Positions 1 to 10,417 are shown, counted from the stretch's first letter. The stretch: 64,000 bases of DNA from Peribacillus sp. FSL P2-0133 (GCF_037975445.1 NZ_CP150254.1:74501-138500); one strand, 5' to 3'. The notes: generated by a model from the letters alone, not told the origin. Numbers and translations are program-made.

Positions 1-2
1 TC

Positions 3-1376
3 TCAAATAGCTTTTCCCAAGTGGATGAAAGGGGGAGATTGGAGGAAGATGAGAAAGAATTCGACTACTTCTTAAGTAATGTAACGGAAAAGACGTGCCA
101 GCTTTGTTTTAAGAAGGAACAATGCTGGTCCAAGAACTTTAATACAACCTATGACGGCATGCAGGAAATTATGCTTCAATTAAGTGAAAATAATGGTCAG
201 CTCCCCCAAAAAACGTCGAAAGAATGGGGGAAATATTGTAGCCGCGGGCCTCAGGTCATTGGGGCGATAGCACAGGAACTTACTTATTTTGAAGCTAACC
301 AAAAATTAAAAAGGCAGGTGAAGGAAAGTCGGAAACTAGTGGCGGATCAACTGCGGGGCGTTTCGGCAGTAATGGATGATTTTGCGAAAGAAATTCAAAG
401 GGAAAGGAAGAATCATCATGTACATGAAGAATCCATTTTGGAAGCCATCCAGGATTTTGGCCTGCACATAGGTCATGTTGAAATATACAGTCTAGAACAA
501 GGAAATGTTGATATAGAGATGAGTGTCCCATACTGCCAGGGCAGAGGGGAATGTGAAAAGTTGATTGCACCCATGCTTTCTGACATTTTAGGTGAAACGA
601 TAGTCGTTCATTCAGAAGAGTGTGCAACATATCCAAACGGGCAATGTGAGGTGATATTTAGGTCAGCAAAAAAATTCACGGTCGAAACGGGTGTGGCTCA
701 TGCTGCCAAGGGGGGAGGGCTTGTATCAGGAGATAGTTATACGACCATGGAAATTGGCTGCGGCAAATTTGCGATAGCCATCAGTGATGGAATGGGAAAT
801 GGGGAAAGGGCCCATTTTGAAAGTACAGAGACATTGAAGCTGCTACAAAAATTTTTACAATCGGGAATAGAAGAAAAAATAGCCATTAAATCCGTAAACT
901 CCGTATTATCTCTACGCACTACCGATGAAATATTTTCGACTCTTGATTTGGCAATGATTGATCTTCAGGACGCAAGGGCTAAGTTTTTAAAAATCTGTTC
1001 GATACCGAGTTTCATTAAAAGGGGGGATAGGATAATAAAAATTGAATCAAGTAACCTTCCTATGGGAATCATCCAGGATTTCGATGTTGATGTTGTATCA
1101 GAAGAGCTGAAGGCAGGGGACATATTAATCATGATGAGCGATGGTGTGTTCGATGGCCCTTCACATGTCGAAAATATCGAGTTCTGGCTTAAACGAAAAA
1201 TCAAGGAAATGGAAACAGACGATCCACAGGAAATCTCTGATTTAATATTGGAAGAGGTCATCCGAACAAAAGGGATCATAGATGATGACATGACAGTGGT
1301 TACATCGAAAATTAAGCATAACACACCGAAATGGGCATCCATTCCCGTTTCTCCAAAACGTAAAAAGGCCCAGTAG
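3..1376 (+). CDS. spoIIE: Stage II sporulation protein E (C-terminal part, 5' truncated by window)
   Basis: PP2C-type serine phosphatase that dephosphorylates SpoIIAA and so activates sigma F in the forespore; it also helps build the polar septum. Only the last 457 codons are present: the frame is open to the window edge, so the N-terminal membrane region of the usual ~820-residue protein lies upstream. Visible in the fragment are a central FtsZ-interacting-type region and a C-terminal phosphatase domain with the metal-binding aspartates in SGDSY (about residue 243), SDGMGNG (261), SDGVFDG (378) and DDDMT (426). All four catalytic motifs look intact. yabS follows after 200 bp, as in B. subtilis. 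Family assignment is firm. A GTG at 21 is internal, not the start. Confidence 0.97.
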   Translation, partial: SNSFSQVDERGRLEEDEKEFDYFLSNVTEKTCQLCFKKEQCWSKNFNTTYDGMQEIMLQLSENNGQLPQKTSKEWGKYCSRGPQVIGAIAQELTYFEANQKLKRQVKESRKLVADQLRGVSAVMDDFAKEIQRERKNHHVHEESILEAIQDFGLHIGHVEIYSLEQGNVDIEMSVPYCQGRGECEKLIAPMLSDILGETIVVHSEECATYPNGQCEVIFRSAKKFTVETGVAHAAKGGGLVSGDSYTTMEIGCGKFAIAISDGMGNGERAHFESTETLKLLQKFLQSGIEEKIAIKSVNSVLSLRTTDEIFSTLDLAMIDLQDARAKFLKICSIPSFIKRGDRIIKIESSNLPMGIIQDFDVDVVSEELKAGDILIMMSDGVFDGPSHVENIEFWLKRKIKEMETDDPQEISDLILEEVIRTKGIIDDDMTVVTSKIKHNTPKWASIPVSPKRKKAQ

Positions 1377-1492
1377 GGGCCGTTTATATAAATAATATAA
1401 ATAAAATAAATAAAACCAAAATGAGGTGGAGAAATGGAAGACGGATAAAAGGTAAAGGGTTGAACTCTTTTCAATCACTTCACTCCATGATG

Positions 1493-1522
1493 TGACTTGA
1501 TGCGATGTCCTTGGCGTATAAT
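1493..1522 (+). promoter_or_regulatory. Possible sigma-A promoter for yabS-yabT
   Basis: TGACTT and TATAAT are separated by 18 bp, with the -10 at 1517-1522, 55 bp before yabS. The -35 match is weak. The rest of the 200-bp gap after spoIIE holds only a 5-bp GGCCC/GGGCC hairpin overlapping the spoIIE stop codon and an AT-rich run. Confidence 0.35.
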
Positions 1523-1576
1523 TTCCCCTTTTTTAGTCAATTATGGTAACAAATTGATAGGAAGGGAGAGCAAAAC

Positions 1577-2314
1577 ATGAAAGCAGGAACATTAAGACAG
1601 ATTTTGCTTATAACCGACGGATGTTCAAATCATGGTGAAGAACCGTCTGCCATGGCTGAATTAGCAAGGGAGCAAGGCATAACCATCAATGTCATAGGTG
1701 TCATGGAAAATGATGTGATAGATGAAAAAGGGCTTAAGGAAATTGAGAAGATTGCTGGTTCTGGAGGTGGCGTAAGTCAAATAGTCTATGCTCAGCAGTT
1801 GTCCCAAACCGTCCAAATGGTGACTCAAAAGGCAATGACTCAAACTATACAGGGAGTTATCAATCGTGAACTTCAACAAATACTTGGAGATTCAAAAACG
1901 ATGGAGGATCTTCCGCCTGATAAACGAGGAGAAGTGATGGAGGTGGTCGATGAGCTTGGGGAAACAAGCAAGCTCGAAGTACTGATTCTTGTTGATACAA
2001 GTGCAAGCATGAAACATAAACTGCCTACAGTAAAAGATTCCTTATTAGATCTTTCCCTTAGTATGAATGCAAGAATGGGTGACAGCCGTTTTTCCGTATT
2101 CGTATTTCCTGGGAAAAGAAATGACGTTGAAAAGTTGCTGGATTGGACCCCGAACCTTGAAGCCTTGACGGCAACTTTTCCTAAGCTTAGTACAGGGGGA
2201 CTCACTCCGACAGGTCCGGCCATTCGTGAAGCTTTGACATATTTCAATAAAAAACGTTCATTGAGGGGATTGTTATCACATGATGATGAACAATACTTTG
2301 AGGAATCAATGTAA
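1577..2314 (+). CDS. yabS: VWA-domain protein YabS
   Basis: Protein of 245 residues whose exact function is not known; the family is conserved next to spoIIE and yabT in endospore formers. A von Willebrand factor A fold is suggested by LLITDGCSNH near residues 8-17 and by the MIDAS-type LVDTSASM near residues 137-144. The arrangement looks like a partial VWA segment followed by a second VWA core. It has no signal peptide or membrane segment. The SD GGGAGAG lies just before the ATG. Its last 35 bases overlap the start of yabT, which suggests translational coupling and a shared role with the kinase. Length equals that of the B. subtilis protein. Confidence 0.88.
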   Translation: MKAGTLRQILLITDGCSNHGEEPSAMAELAREQGITINVIGVMENDVIDEKGLKEIEKIAGSGGGVSQIVYAQQLSQTVQMVTQKAMTQTIQGVINRELQQILGDSKTMEDLPPDKRGEVMEVVDELGETSKLEVLILVDTSASMKHKLPTVKDSLLDLSLSMNARMGDSRFSVFVFPGKRNDVEKLLDWTPNLEALTATFPKLSTGGLTPTGPAIREALTYFNKKRSLRGLLSHDDEQYFEESM

Positions 2315-3278
2315 ACTCCTGCCTGGCAGTTTGGTCACTGGAAAATGGAATAAAAATCAGTACAAAATAATTAAGGAATTGGGGTGTGGAGCGAACGGGA
2401 TCGTCTATTTGGTTGAAAGCGGAAATCGTCATTATGCTTTAAAGCTCAGTGATAATGGGACGTCCATTATTTCGGAGATGAATATCCTAAAATCCTTTTC
2501 AAAGGTCCAGGGGTCTACCCTTGGGCCTTCCTTTTTGGAAGCGGATGATTTCATGAAAACAGGAAAGCAGCTCCCTTTTTATGTCATGGAATATATCCAC
2601 GGACACGATTTTTTGCGTTTCATCGATAAAAAAGGGTCATCATGGATTGGAGTCTTAATGCTTCAGCTTTTAACAAGCTTGTCTGCCTTGCATACCAATG
2701 GATGGGTGTTCGGGGATTTAAAACCTGAGAATTTGATCGTGACTTCACCAGCCTATAAGGTACGGTGCGTGGATGTTGGCGGAACCACCTTAATCGGGCG
2801 ATCTGTTAAAGAATTCACTGAGTTCTTTGACAGGGGTTACTGGGGACTTGGATCAAGAAAGGCCGATCCGCAATATGACTTGTTCGCTGTGGCGATGATT
2901 ATAATCAATTCGGCCTATCCTGGACGTTTCCACAAGAAAGGGGAGGGGTATAGACAGCTTAACGACCTGATTAAGCAGAAAAAGGAATTGAACCCGTATA
3001 GGAAGATGCTAGATAAAGCACTCCACGGGCAGTATGATTCAGCCCTCCAAATGCGGGAGGATTTGGTCACGGTTCTAAGTAAGCAAAATCATTCGAAGAA
3101 AAAGGGCCAGACTCAGGCAGCGGCGGGTCAGCCGCAAACAATACAACCTGCAACGAGACAAGCAAGAAGGTCCCAAAACCGTTCAAAAAAGAAAAGTGGC
3201 GGATTTTTTGAAACTTTTTTGCTGGTTGCCATCATATCGATGCTCTATGTTCTATACATATATGAACAGTTGTTATGA
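2280..3278 (+). CDS. yabT: Serine/threonine protein kinase YabT (sporulation, membrane-anchored)
   Basis: Hanks-type kinase of 332 residues; in B. subtilis YabT is a DNA-activated kinase that phosphorylates RecA during spore development. The kinase motifs run in order: glycine loop GCGANGIV (about 35-42), the lysine in ALKL (about 55), the catalytic loop FGDLKPEN (about 145-152, with F-G-D in place of H-R-D) and the metal motif DVG in place of DFG. A basic, Q/R/K-rich linker (about 270-305), probably the DNA-binding part, leads to one C-terminal membrane helix (about 309-327). Three consecutive ATG codons start the gene; the first at 2280 has GAGGGG 10-15 nt upstream. The gene overlaps yabS by 35 nt. 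Confidence 0.92.
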   Translation: MMMNNTLRNQCKLLPGSLVTGKWNKNQYKIIKELGCGANGIVYLVESGNRHYALKLSDNGTSIISEMNILKSFSKVQGSTLGPSFLEADDFMKTGKQLPFYVMEYIHGHDFLRFIDKKGSSWIGVLMLQLLTSLSALHTNGWVFGDLKPENLIVTSPAYKVRCVDVGGTTLIGRSVKEFTEFFDRGYWGLGSRKADPQYDLFAVAMIIINSAYPGRFHKKGEGYRQLNDLIKQKKELNPYRKMLDKALHGQYDSALQMREDLVTVLSKQNHSKKKGQTQAAAGQPQTIQPATRQARRSQNRSKKKSGGFFETFLLVAIISMLYVLYIYEQLL

Positions 3279-3309
3279 TATAGTTATTAGGTGAATGCCA
3301 TGGAATAGT

Positions 3310-3335
3310 TGAAACCATTTCATGATTGAATCGTA
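3310..3335 (+). promoter_or_regulatory. ECF-sigma (SigW/SigM-like) promoter candidate before tilS
   Basis: TGAAAC (3310-3315) and CGTA (3332-3335) are separated by exactly 16 bp, matching the consensus of Bacillus cell-envelope ECF sigma factors. It sits 36 bp upstream of the tilS ATG. Confidence 0.5.
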
Positions 3336-3371
3336 TAAAACTAATGCCTGTTCATAAAGAAGGAAGATTGT

Positions 3372-4766
3372 ATGTTAAAGGAAAAAGTTCTGAGCACCAT
3401 TTATAGAAACGAATTGATTAAGGAACACTCGAAGTTGCTAATAGGCGTTTCCGGAGGACCGGACTCATTGGTGCTTCTCCATATCCTTAAGGAAATTCAA
3501 CCTCTTTTTCATTACGAGATGATCGTTGCAAGTGTTGACCATATGTTTCGAGGGGAAGAATCCTATGAGGATTACAAATATGTCGAGCATATTTGTGAAC
3601 GGTGGGGCATTACATTCGAGGGGAAAAGGATCGATGTTCCTGCCCGGATGGAGCAGACGGGGGAAAGTTCACAAATAACGTCAAGAAAGTTGCGTTTTGC
3701 TTTCTATGAAGAAATGATGGATAAGCATCAAGCCTCCACGCTTGTCCTGGGGCATCATGGAGATGATCAAATAGAAACGATGCTCATGCGTTTAACAAGA
3801 GGGGCGACAGGTAAGGCAAGAGCAGGAATTCCTATAAAGAGACGGTTCCATACCGGGAATCTGATCAGGCCTTTTCTTGAGATCACGAAAAGCCAAATAA
3901 TCGAATATGCGGGCCTTCATAATATTGAACCAAGGTTTGATCCGAGCAATGAAACGGGTGTCTATGCAAGAAATCGTTTTAGACATGAAATCCTTCCATT
4001 TTTAAAGAAAGAAAATAGAAAGGTTCATGAGCATTTTCAACGATTCAGTGAAGAGCTTTATGAAGATGAAGAGTTTTTTTTGAACATGGTTTCAAGCAAA
4101 ATGTCCGAGGTTTGGATCCAACAGGATAAAGATCAAGCGGTTATTCAGATTGATAAGGTTCTCGCGATGCCTAAACCTTTACAAAGAAGGGCGATTCAAC
4201 TAATATTAAACTATCTTTATTTGGAGAGACCTTCATCGCTTTCGGCATTACATATTGACCAACTTTTAGTTTTGTTTTTGAATCCTCAACCATCTGCAGA
4301 ATTGCATCTTCCGGAGGGCCTTATTGCGGAAAAATCATATCAAATTTGCACTTTTAGATTTTTTCGGCAAAAAAGCCTTAAATATTCCCTTAATTTACAA
4401 ATTCCCGGTGAGACTATTCTTCCGAATGGATATAAGATTAAAGCGCACTATATAAAAGAAGAAATTCCGGTACTTAGAGGAAATCATTCTTTTATTCTTC
4501 CCGAATCAGCTGTTCAGTTTCCTCTTACAGTCCGAACCAGGAATGAAGGCGAACGGATGGCCGTCAAGGGATTGGGTGGAACTAAAAAGTTAAAGGATAT
4601 TTTTATCAATGAAAAGATCCCGATGCTAGAAAGAAATGTGTGGCCGGTCATCATCGATCAAACGGGAACGGCCATTTGGCTACCTGGTTTAAAGAAATCG
4701 AATATTGAGCCGGATATAATTTCTGATGAAAAATCTTTAATCTACTTAGAATATAAAAAAGCTTAA
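3372..4766 (+). CDS. tilS: tRNA(Ile)-lysidine synthase
   Basis: Uses ATP and lysine to convert C34 of tRNA-Ile2 (CAU) to lysidine, so that it reads AUA and is charged with isoleucine; the enzyme is essential. The protein has 464 residues, typical of the long Bacillus type. The PP-loop signature SGGPDS is at residues 27-32 and the second N-type ATPase motif [15 protein letters not shown] near 126-140. A central helical region and a C-terminal TilS substrate-binding domain (about 380-464) follow. The ATG is preceded by AAGGAAG. hpt follows 26 bp downstream, the conserved pairing in Firmicutes. Confidence 0.97.
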   Translation: MLKEKVLSTIYRNELIKEHSKLLIGVSGGPDSLVLLHILKEIQPLFHYEMIVASVDHMFRGEESYEDYKYVEHICERWGITFEGKRIDVPARMEQTGESSQITSRKLRFAFYEEMMDKHQASTLVLGHHGDDQIETMLMRLTRGATGKARAGIPIKRRFHTGNLIRPFLEITKSQIIEYAGLHNIEPRFDPSNETGVYARNRFRHEILPFLKKENRKVHEHFQRFSEELYEDEEFFLNMVSSKMSEVWIQQDKDQAVIQIDKVLAMPKPLQRRAIQLILNYLYLERPSSLSALHIDQLLVLFLNPQPSAELHLPEGLIAEKSYQICTFRFFRQKSLKYSLNLQIPGETILPNGYKIKAHYIKEEIPVLRGNHSFILPESAVQFPLTVRTRNEGERMAVKGLGGTKKLKDIFINEKIPMLERNVWPVIIDQTGTAIWLPGLKKSNIEPDIISDEKSLIYLEYKKA

Positions 4767-4792
4767 TTCTTCTTGGGGGGCAATTAATTACA

Positions 4793-5338
4793 ATGACCAT
4801 GCAAAACGACATTGAAAAGGTTTTAATATCGGAGGAAGAACTTCAAAAAAAAATCAGGGAATTGGGTGCGCAGCTTGAAGCTGATTACCAAGGTAAGTTC
4901 CCGTTGGCCATCGGAGTGCTGAAAGGCGCCATGCCATTTATGTCAGATCTACTGAAACGTGTGGATACACATCTTGAAATGGACTTTATGGATGTTTCAA
5001 GCTATGGTAACTCCACTGTATCTTCCGGTGAAGTGAAAATCATCAAAGATCTTGATACATCGGTTGAAGGCCGGGATATTTTAATCATCGAAGATATTAT
5101 CGACAGCGGTTTGACTCTTAGCTATCTTGCGGAACTTTTCCGTTATCGAAAAGCAAAATCAATTAAAATCGTTACCTTATTGGATAAACCAACAGGCAGG
5201 AAAGCGGATATCACTCCGGATTATGCCGGGTTCATCGTTCCGGATGCATTTGTTGTCGGATATGGTCTTGATTTTGCGGAAAAGTATCGTAATCTCCCGT
5301 ATATTGGCATATTGAAGCCTGAAATTTACTCGAATTAA
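4793..5338 (+). CDS. hpt: Hypoxanthine-guanine phosphoribosyltransferase
   Basis: Purine salvage enzyme of 181 residues that joins hypoxanthine or guanine to PRPP, giving IMP or GMP. The PRPP-binding signature [13 protein letters not shown] sits near residues 95-107, and the flexible-loop Ser-Tyr pair (DVSSYGNST) near 67-75. The chosen ATG at 4793 has GGGGGG 12 nt upstream; a second in-frame ATG at 4799 is farther from it. In B. subtilis Hpt forms a complex with TilS and influences ftsH, consistent with the tilS-hpt-ftsH order here. Cytoplasmic. Confidence 0.97.
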   Translation: MTMQNDIEKVLISEEELQKKIRELGAQLEADYQGKFPLAIGVLKGAMPFMSDLLKRVDTHLEMDFMDVSSYGNSTVSSGEVKIIKDLDTSVEGRDILIIEDIIDSGLTLSYLAELFRYRKAKSIKIVTLLDKPTGRKADITPDYAGFIVPDAFVVGYGLDFAEKYRNLPYIGILKPEIYSN

Positions 5339-5385
5339 TCGTACCTGTTTGAAAGAAAAGACCAGATAAAAACAGCGGTGTTAAA

Positions 5386-5413
5386 TTATTGTAATTCATT
5401 AATTTTGTATGAT
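5386..5413 (+). promoter_or_regulatory. Candidate sigma-A promoter of ftsH
   Basis: TTATTG and TATGAT with a 16-bp spacer, 43 bp upstream of the ftsH ATG. The -10 is good and the -35 poor. Confidence 0.4.
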
Positions 5414-5455
5414 AGTATTTACTATAGTTTGTTTACCCGTGGGAGGAGGTAAGGG

Positions 5456-7516
5456 ATGAATCGGATCTTCCGTAATACCATATTTTATTTACTGATCTTT
5501 TTGGTCATCATTGGGATTGTAAGCATTTTTAATAATAACAATGAACCAACGGAGAAAATGACCCAAGATGAATTCTATAAGCATTTGGAGAATGGGGATG
5601 TTACTGCACTGACGATGCAGCCCGAAAGCAGTGTATTTGAAATCACAGGAAAGCTCAAAGGTTATGAGGAAAACAAATTCTTTGTGACGTACGTGCCTTT
5701 CAGTGAATATTCTCAAAGTAGAATCAATGATGCCGTAACCAAATTGGGTAAGGACATCATCACTGTTGAACCTCCAGAAAAAACAAGTGGCTGGGTGACA
5801 TTTTTCACTTCCATCATTCCATTTGTAATCATTTTTATCCTCTTCTTCTTTTTACTTAACCAAGCTCAGGGCGGCGGTGGTGGCCGCGTCATGAACTTCG
5901 GGAAAAGTAAGGCGAAATTGTATAATGATGATAAGAAAAAAGTACGCTTCAATGATGTTGCCGGAGCGGACGAAGAAAAGCAGGAACTTGTCGAGGTTGT
6001 TGAATTCTTGAAAGATCCTCGCAAATATGCCGAGCTTGGAGCCCGTATTCCTAAAGGGGTACTTTTAGTTGGGCCTCCTGGTACAGGTAAAACTTTACTT
6101 GCACGAGCAGTGGCTGGTGAAGCCGGAACTCCTTTCTTCTCAATCAGTGGTTCTGATTTTGTTGAAATGTTTGTGGGCGTCGGTGCATCCCGTGTTCGTG
6201 ATTTGTTTGAAAATGCTAAGAAGAATGCACCATGTATCATCTTTATCGATGAAATTGATGCAGTCGGACGTCAACGTGGCGCAGGTCTTGGTGGCGGTCA
6301 CGATGAACGTGAACAGACATTGAACCAACTACTGGTGGAAATGGATGGTTTCGGTGGTAATGAAGGAATCATAATCATCGCCGCGACTAACCGTGCTGAT
6401 GTATTGGATCCAGCTTTATTGCGTCCAGGACGTTTTGACCGTCAAATAACGGTAGGCCGCCCTGATGTTAAGGGCCGTGAAGAAGTTCTGAAGGTGCATG
6501 CACGTAATAAACCATTAGCAGAAACGGTCGATTTGAAAGCGATCGCTCAGCGTACTCCAGGATTTTCTGGTGCAGATCTTGAAAACTTACTGAATGAAGC
6601 GGCGCTTGTAGCTGCTCGTCAAGATAAGAAGAAGATCGACATGTCCGATTTGGATGAAGCTTCGGATCGCGTTATCGCTGGACCTGCCAAGAAAAACCGT
6701 GTCATTTCCAAAAAGGAAAGAAATATCGTAGCGTGGCATGAAGCAGGCCATACCATTATTGGATTGGTTCTGGATGATGCCGAAGTCGTTCATAAAGTTA
6801 CGATTGTCCCTCGTGGTCAAGCTGGCGGTTATGCAGTTATGCTGCCGAAAGAAGATCGTTTCTTCATGACGGAACCTGAGCTTAAAGATAAAATCGTAGG
6901 TCTATTGGGTGGCCGTGTAGCCGAAGAAGTTACATTCGGAGAAGTGAGTACCGGTGCGCATAACGACTTCCAACGTGCAACGGGCATAGCTCGGAGCATG
7001 GTTATGGAATATGGCATGAGTAAACTCGGACCACTTCAATTTGGTAATTCACAAGGTCAGGTCTTCCTAGGCCGAGATTTCAACAATGATCAAAACTATT
7101 CAGATGCAATAGCATATGAAATTGATCTTGAAATTCAACGTATCATCAAGGAAGCTTACGAAAGATGTAAGACGATTCTTACTGAAAATCGTGAAAAACT
7201 TGATTTGGTTGCAAAAACCTTGCTTGAAGTGGAAACACTTGATGCTGAACAAATCAAAAGTTTATTCCATAATGGTAAATTGCCAGAACGGGATTATACA
7301 GCCCTTAATGGGAATTTAACCACTGATGAGAATGTCAAGGTGAACATCAATACGAAGAAGGAAGAAAAAGAGGCCCTATTAGATCCATTGGATAAGAGAG
7401 GACCTGAGGACCTTGAAATAACGGAGGAAGGATTGAATACTCCTCCAATCAAAGAAGGTGCGCCTCAAGATCAGCCGCTTTCCTTCCCGAACGAAGATGA
7501 CAATAAAAAGTCTTAA
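5456..7516 (+). CDS. ftsH: ATP-dependent zinc metalloprotease FtsH
   Basis: Membrane-anchored AAA+ protease of 686 residues that degrades misfolded membrane proteins and regulators such as Spo0E in B. subtilis. In order: membrane helix 1 (about 5-25), an extracytoplasmic domain, helix 2 (about 112-134), a glycine run, the AAA+ core with Walker A GPPGTGKT (about 205-212), Walker [10 protein letters not shown] and the second region of homology with RPGRFD. The protease domain carries the zinc motif HEAGH (about 427-431). The last ~80 residues are an acidic, low-complexity tail. The SD GGGAGGAGG precedes the ATG. A strong terminator ends the unit. Confidence 0.98.
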   Translation: MNRIFRNTIFYLLIFLVIIGIVSIFNNNNEPTEKMTQDEFYKHLENGDVTALTMQPESSVFEITGKLKGYEENKFFVTYVPFSEYSQSRINDAVTKLGKDIITVEPPEKTSGWVTFFTSIIPFVIIFILFFFLLNQAQGGGGGRVMNFGKSKAKLYNDDKKKVRFNDVAGADEEKQELVEVVEFLKDPRKYAELGARIPKGVLLVGPPGTGKTLLARAVAGEAGTPFFSISGSDFVEMFVGVGASRVRDLFENAKKNAPCIIFIDEIDAVGRQRGAGLGGGHDEREQTLNQLLVEMDGFGGNEGIIIIAATNRADVLDPALLRPGRFDRQITVGRPDVKGREEVLKVHARNKPLAETVDLKAIAQRTPGFSGADLENLLNEAALVAARQDKKKIDMSDLDEASDRVIAGPAKKNRVISKKERNIVAWHEAGHTIIGLVLDDAEVVHKVTIVPRGQAGGYAVMLPKEDRFFMTEPELKDKIVGLLGGRVAEEVTFGEVSTGAHNDFQRATGIARSMVMEYGMSKLGPLQFGNSQGQVFLGRDFNNDQNYSDAIAYEIDLEIQRIIKEAYERCKTILTENREKLDLVAKTLLEVETLDAEQIKSLFHNGKLPERDYTALNGNLTTDENVKVNINTKKEEKEALLDPLDKRGPEDLEITEEGLNTPPIKEGAPQDQPLSFPNEDDNKKS

Positions 7517-7529
7517 GTTGACTGAATTC

Positions 7530-7562
7530 AAAAGGGTATTTCCGCCTCGGAAATACCCTTTT
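7530..7562 (+). terminator. Intrinsic terminator after ftsH
   Basis: A 14-bp perfect stem beginning AAAGGGTATTTCCG with a 3-nt loop, the 3' arm running into TTTTC. It ends the tilS-hpt-ftsH unit. Confidence 0.9.
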
Positions 7563-7684
7563 CTTCACTCTTGAATTAAATATGATGAAGTTTCTGGGAT
7601 ACCTTTCGAAAAGTGCGACTAATAGCGTGGTAAAATAACAGTGTGGTATGATGTTGGAGAATAATTTACCGGAGTGATGAAACG

Positions 7685-8464
7685 ATGATTTTTGTATTGG
7701 ATGTTGGGAATACGAATACTGTATTGGGCGTATACGATGAAGATATTTTAAAATATCATTGGCGAATTGAGACTAACCGTCACAAGACAGAAGATGAGTA
7801 TGGAATGGTCATAAAGTCTTTGCTGCAACATGAAGGTCTTTCGTTTGATCAATTTGATGGAATCATCATTTCTTCGGTAGTTCCACCAATTATGTTTGCG
7901 CTTGAACGCATGTGCAAAAAATACTTTGGAATTAAACCGCTTATAGTTGGACCTGGAATAAAAACTGGATTGAATATTAAATACGAGAATCCCCGTGAGG
8001 TGGGTGCGGACCGAATCGTTAATGCCGTCGCAGGCATCCAGGAATATGGAAGTCCTCTCATTATCGTGGACTTTGGCACGGCAACTACATATTGCTATAT
8101 AAATGAGGATAAACAATACATGGGCGGAGCCATTGCTCCGGGTATAAATATTTCTACTGAAGCACTTTATTCAAAGGCAGCCAAACTTCCAAGAATAGAA
8201 ATCAGTCGGCCAGAAGGGATTATTGGGAAAAATACGGTGTCCGCCATGCAGGCTGGTATTTTGTATGGGTATGTTGGACAGGTAGAAGGAATCGTTAATC
8301 GAATTAAGGAGCAAAGTAATCTAGAACCGACGGTAATAGCAACAGGTGGATTGGCTACCTTAATTGCCAATGAGTCTACTGTGATTGACGTAGTGGAGCC
8401 ATTTTTGACTTTGAAGGGGTTGCAGTTGATTTATAAACGTAATCGTGAGCAAGTGAAGAAGTAA
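7685..8464 (+). CDS. coaX: Type III pantothenate kinase
   Basis: Phosphorylates pantothenate in the first step of coenzyme A synthesis; the type III enzyme is insensitive to CoA feedback. The protein has 259 residues with the ASKHA-fold phosphate loop [12 protein letters not shown] (residues 6-17), the PHOSPHATE 2-type motif DFGTATTY (about 129) and GADRIVNA (about 101-108). GGAGTGATG precedes the ATG. hslO follows 26 bp downstream, the B. subtilis order. A TATGAT hexamer (7648-7653) lies upstream but has no convincing -35. Confidence 0.96.
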   Translation: MIFVLDVGNTNTVLGVYDEDILKYHWRIETNRHKTEDEYGMVIKSLLQHEGLSFDQFDGIIISSVVPPIMFALERMCKKYFGIKPLIVGPGIKTGLNIKYENPREVGADRIVNAVAGIQEYGSPLIIVDFGTATTYCYINEDKQYMGGAIAPGINISTEALYSKAAKLPRIEISRPEGIIGKNTVSAMQAGILYGYVGQVEGIVNRIKEQSNLEPTVIATGGLATLIANESTVIDVVEPFLTLKGLQLIYKRNREQVKK

Positions 8465-8490
8465 CACAAAGCATGAAAGGAGCAAAATAA

Positions 8491-9372
8491 ATGAAGGATT
8501 ATCTAATAAAGGCGTTAGGTTATGAGGGACAGGTTCGGGCATATGCTGTTTCAACAACAGACACGGTAGGAGAAGCTCAGCGGCGCCATTATACATGGCC
8601 TACTGCTTCAGCTGCCCTTGGACGGGCGATGACGGCAGGCGTTATGATGGGTGGAATGTTAAAAGGTGAAGAAAAGCTGACGATTAAAATCGAGGGCGGT
8701 GGACCGATTGGTTCCATCCTGGTCGACAGCAATGCAAAGGGAGAAGTCCGCGGATATGTCACTCACCCGCAAACTCACTTTGATTTGAATGAGCAAGGAA
8801 AGCTTGATGTAAGGAAAGCGGTGGGTACCGATGGATTGTTGACTGTTGTCAAAGATATCGGTCTTCGTGATTACTTTTCAGGTCAGGTACCGCTTGTATC
8901 GGGAGAATTAGGTGAAGATTTCACATATTACTTTGTTACATCCGAACAGGTGCCTTCATCTGTGGGGGTTGGGGTCCTAGTTAATCCGGATAATTCAATC
9001 CTTGCAGCGGGTGGATTCATCATCCAGTTGATGCCGGGTACATCCGAAGATACGATTACAAAAATCGAAAATCGGCTAAGCACGATAACTCCTGTTTCTA
9101 AGATGATTCAAAGCGGCATGACTCCTGAAGAAATCCTAACCGAAATTTTAGGTGAGGGCAATGTGAATATACTAGAAAAAATGGATGTCCAATTCTCCTG
9201 TCAATGTTCTAAGGAAAGAATTGCAAATGCATTGATTAGCCTAGGGCAAGCTGAGATTCGGGATATCATTGATACAGATGGACAAGCGGAAGCACATTGT
9301 CATTTTTGTAATCAGACCTACCAATTCTCGAAGGAAGAACTCGAGGAACTAGAAGCGGAAACCAAAAAATAA
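8491..9372 (+). CDS. hslO: Redox-regulated chaperone Hsp33
   Basis: Holdase chaperone of 293 residues activated by oxidation. Four cysteines hold a redox-switch zinc near the C-terminus: CQC (about residues 237-239) and CHFC (about 270-273), both visible and complete. The N-terminal two thirds match the Hsp33 core, including [25 protein letters not shown] precedes the ATG. The gene sits between coaX and yacD as in B. subtilis, with only 18 bp to yacD, so the three are probably cotranscribed. Cytoplasmic. Confidence 0.96.
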   Translation: MKDYLIKALGYEGQVRAYAVSTTDTVGEAQRRHYTWPTASAALGRAMTAGVMMGGMLKGEEKLTIKIEGGGPIGSILVDSNAKGEVRGYVTHPQTHFDLNEQGKLDVRKAVGTDGLLTVVKDIGLRDYFSGQVPLVSGELGEDFTYYFVTSEQVPSSVGVGVLVNPDNSILAAGGFIIQLMPGTSEDTITKIENRLSTITPVSKMIQSGMTPEEILTEILGEGNVNILEKMDVQFSCQCSKERIANALISLGQAEIRDIIDTDGQAEAHCHFCNQTYQFSKEELEELEAETKK

Positions 9373-9390
9373 TATACGGGGGATAAGGGT

Positions 9391-10287
9391 TTGCCAAAAC
9401 AAAAGCTTCGGGCGATTATTGCTGCCCTTGCCTTGTTGAACCTATTGACTATCATTATCTTTGTCATAAAACCACTAATCATTTCAAAATCCGTCATCGG
9501 GGAAGAAACGGCCGCAAAGGTTGGATCCAAGGATATTTCCCGGGACGCATGGATTAATGAGCTCGAAAAAAGATATGGGGAAGATGTACTTGAGGAAATG
9601 GTCGATAAAGAGGTCGTGAAACAGGCAGCTGAAAAATACAAAGTGAAAATTTCGGATGAAGAGCTTGATCGGGAACTTAAAATGATGAAAACGATGTATG
9701 GGACTGCCGGTCAGAACCTTAATAAAAGTAACGATCAACTGAGGCAGGAAATTCAGTCGAGTCTCCTCCTCGAGAAGCTCCTCACCAAGGACGTTTCGGT
9801 CTCCGAAACGGCAATGCGGAATCATTATGATAATAATAAGGATATCTACAGAATCCCTACTGCTTTCCATATTTCTCATATTACCTCGTCTACAAAAAAG
9901 CAAGCGGACCAAATCGTACGTGAACTGGAGAAAGGCGTCTCCTTTGATGTCTTAGCGATGGAAAAGTCCCTTGATGAATTCACTGCCAATCAAGGAGGCG
10001 ACATGGGTTATATATCACAGGATAACGAGCAAGTCTCCAAGGAATACATTACCGCTGCCGAGAATTTGAAGGTAAATAAGTGGAGTGATCCGATTCAAAC
10101 GGAAGAAGGCTGGGCAATTATCTATCTGCATGAAAGAATAGAGGGCAAGCAGTATGAATATGATGAAGTTAAAGACAAGATTCACCGCCAAATAGCTCTT
10201 GAACAGATTCAGGCACCGGTCTCAGGGAAAATTTTCTGGGACGAATTTGATGTAGAATGGTTTTATGGATTGAAAGAAAAAAAGTAG
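9391..10287 (+). CDS. yacD: PrsA-like foldase (PpiC-type peptidyl-prolyl isomerase) YacD
   Basis: Protein of 298 residues beginning at TTG, with GGGGGATAAGG upstream. A basic N-terminus and one hydrophobic segment (about 8-28) act as a signal anchor, so the bulk lies outside the membrane. Residues about 30-135 are a charged SurA/PrsA-type chaperone region. A parvulin PpiC domain spans about 140-240, with FHISHI and GGDMGYI motifs. There is no lipobox cysteine, unlike PrsA. The substrate is unknown. No clear terminator separates it from cysK, but cysK has its own promoter candidate. Confidence 0.88.
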   Translation: MPKQKLRAIIAALALLNLLTIIIFVIKPLIISKSVIGEETAAKVGSKDISRDAWINELEKRYGEDVLEEMVDKEVVKQAAEKYKVKISDEELDRELKMMKTMYGTAGQNLNKSNDQLRQEIQSSLLLEKLLTKDVSVSETAMRNHYDNNKDIYRIPTAFHISHITSSTKKQADQIVRELEKGVSFDVLAMEKSLDEFTANQGGDMGYISQDNEQVSKEYITAAENLKVNKWSDPIQTEEGWAIIYLHERIEGKQYEYDEVKDKIHRQIALEQIQAPVSGKIFWDEFDVEWFYGLKEKK

Positions 10288-10330
10288 GTCAATGGTTGTG
10301 TGAGAAAATTTAGAATATAGTATAAAATCA

Positions 10331-10360
10331 TTGACAATGAACAATAAAAACTGGTAACTT
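10331..10360 (+). promoter_or_regulatory. Candidate sigma-A promoter of cysK
   Basis: A perfect -35 TTGACA, an 18-bp spacer and a weak -10 TAACTT, in an AT-rich gap 58 bp before the cysK start. I could not identify a convincing CymR operator. Confidence 0.45.
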
Positions 10361-10417
10361 TAAATTTATAAAACCAATAAACATACTCGGTATTTGAAAT
10401 GATAAGGAGTGGAGAAA

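Noticed and set aside
1367..1381. GGCCC/GGGCC hairpin over the spoIIE stop codon as a terminator
   Set aside because: Only 5 bp, and the following GTTTATAT is a weak T run; noted but not supported as a terminator.
965..1474. 169-codon minus-strand frame over the spoIIE 3' end
   Set aside because: Antisense shadow of the PP2C domain without an SD; the + strand shows clear protein conservation.
10409..10417. GTG at 10409 as the cysK start
   Set aside because: It is part of the SD AAGGAG context; the ATG at 10418 has correct spacing and gives the family N-terminus.
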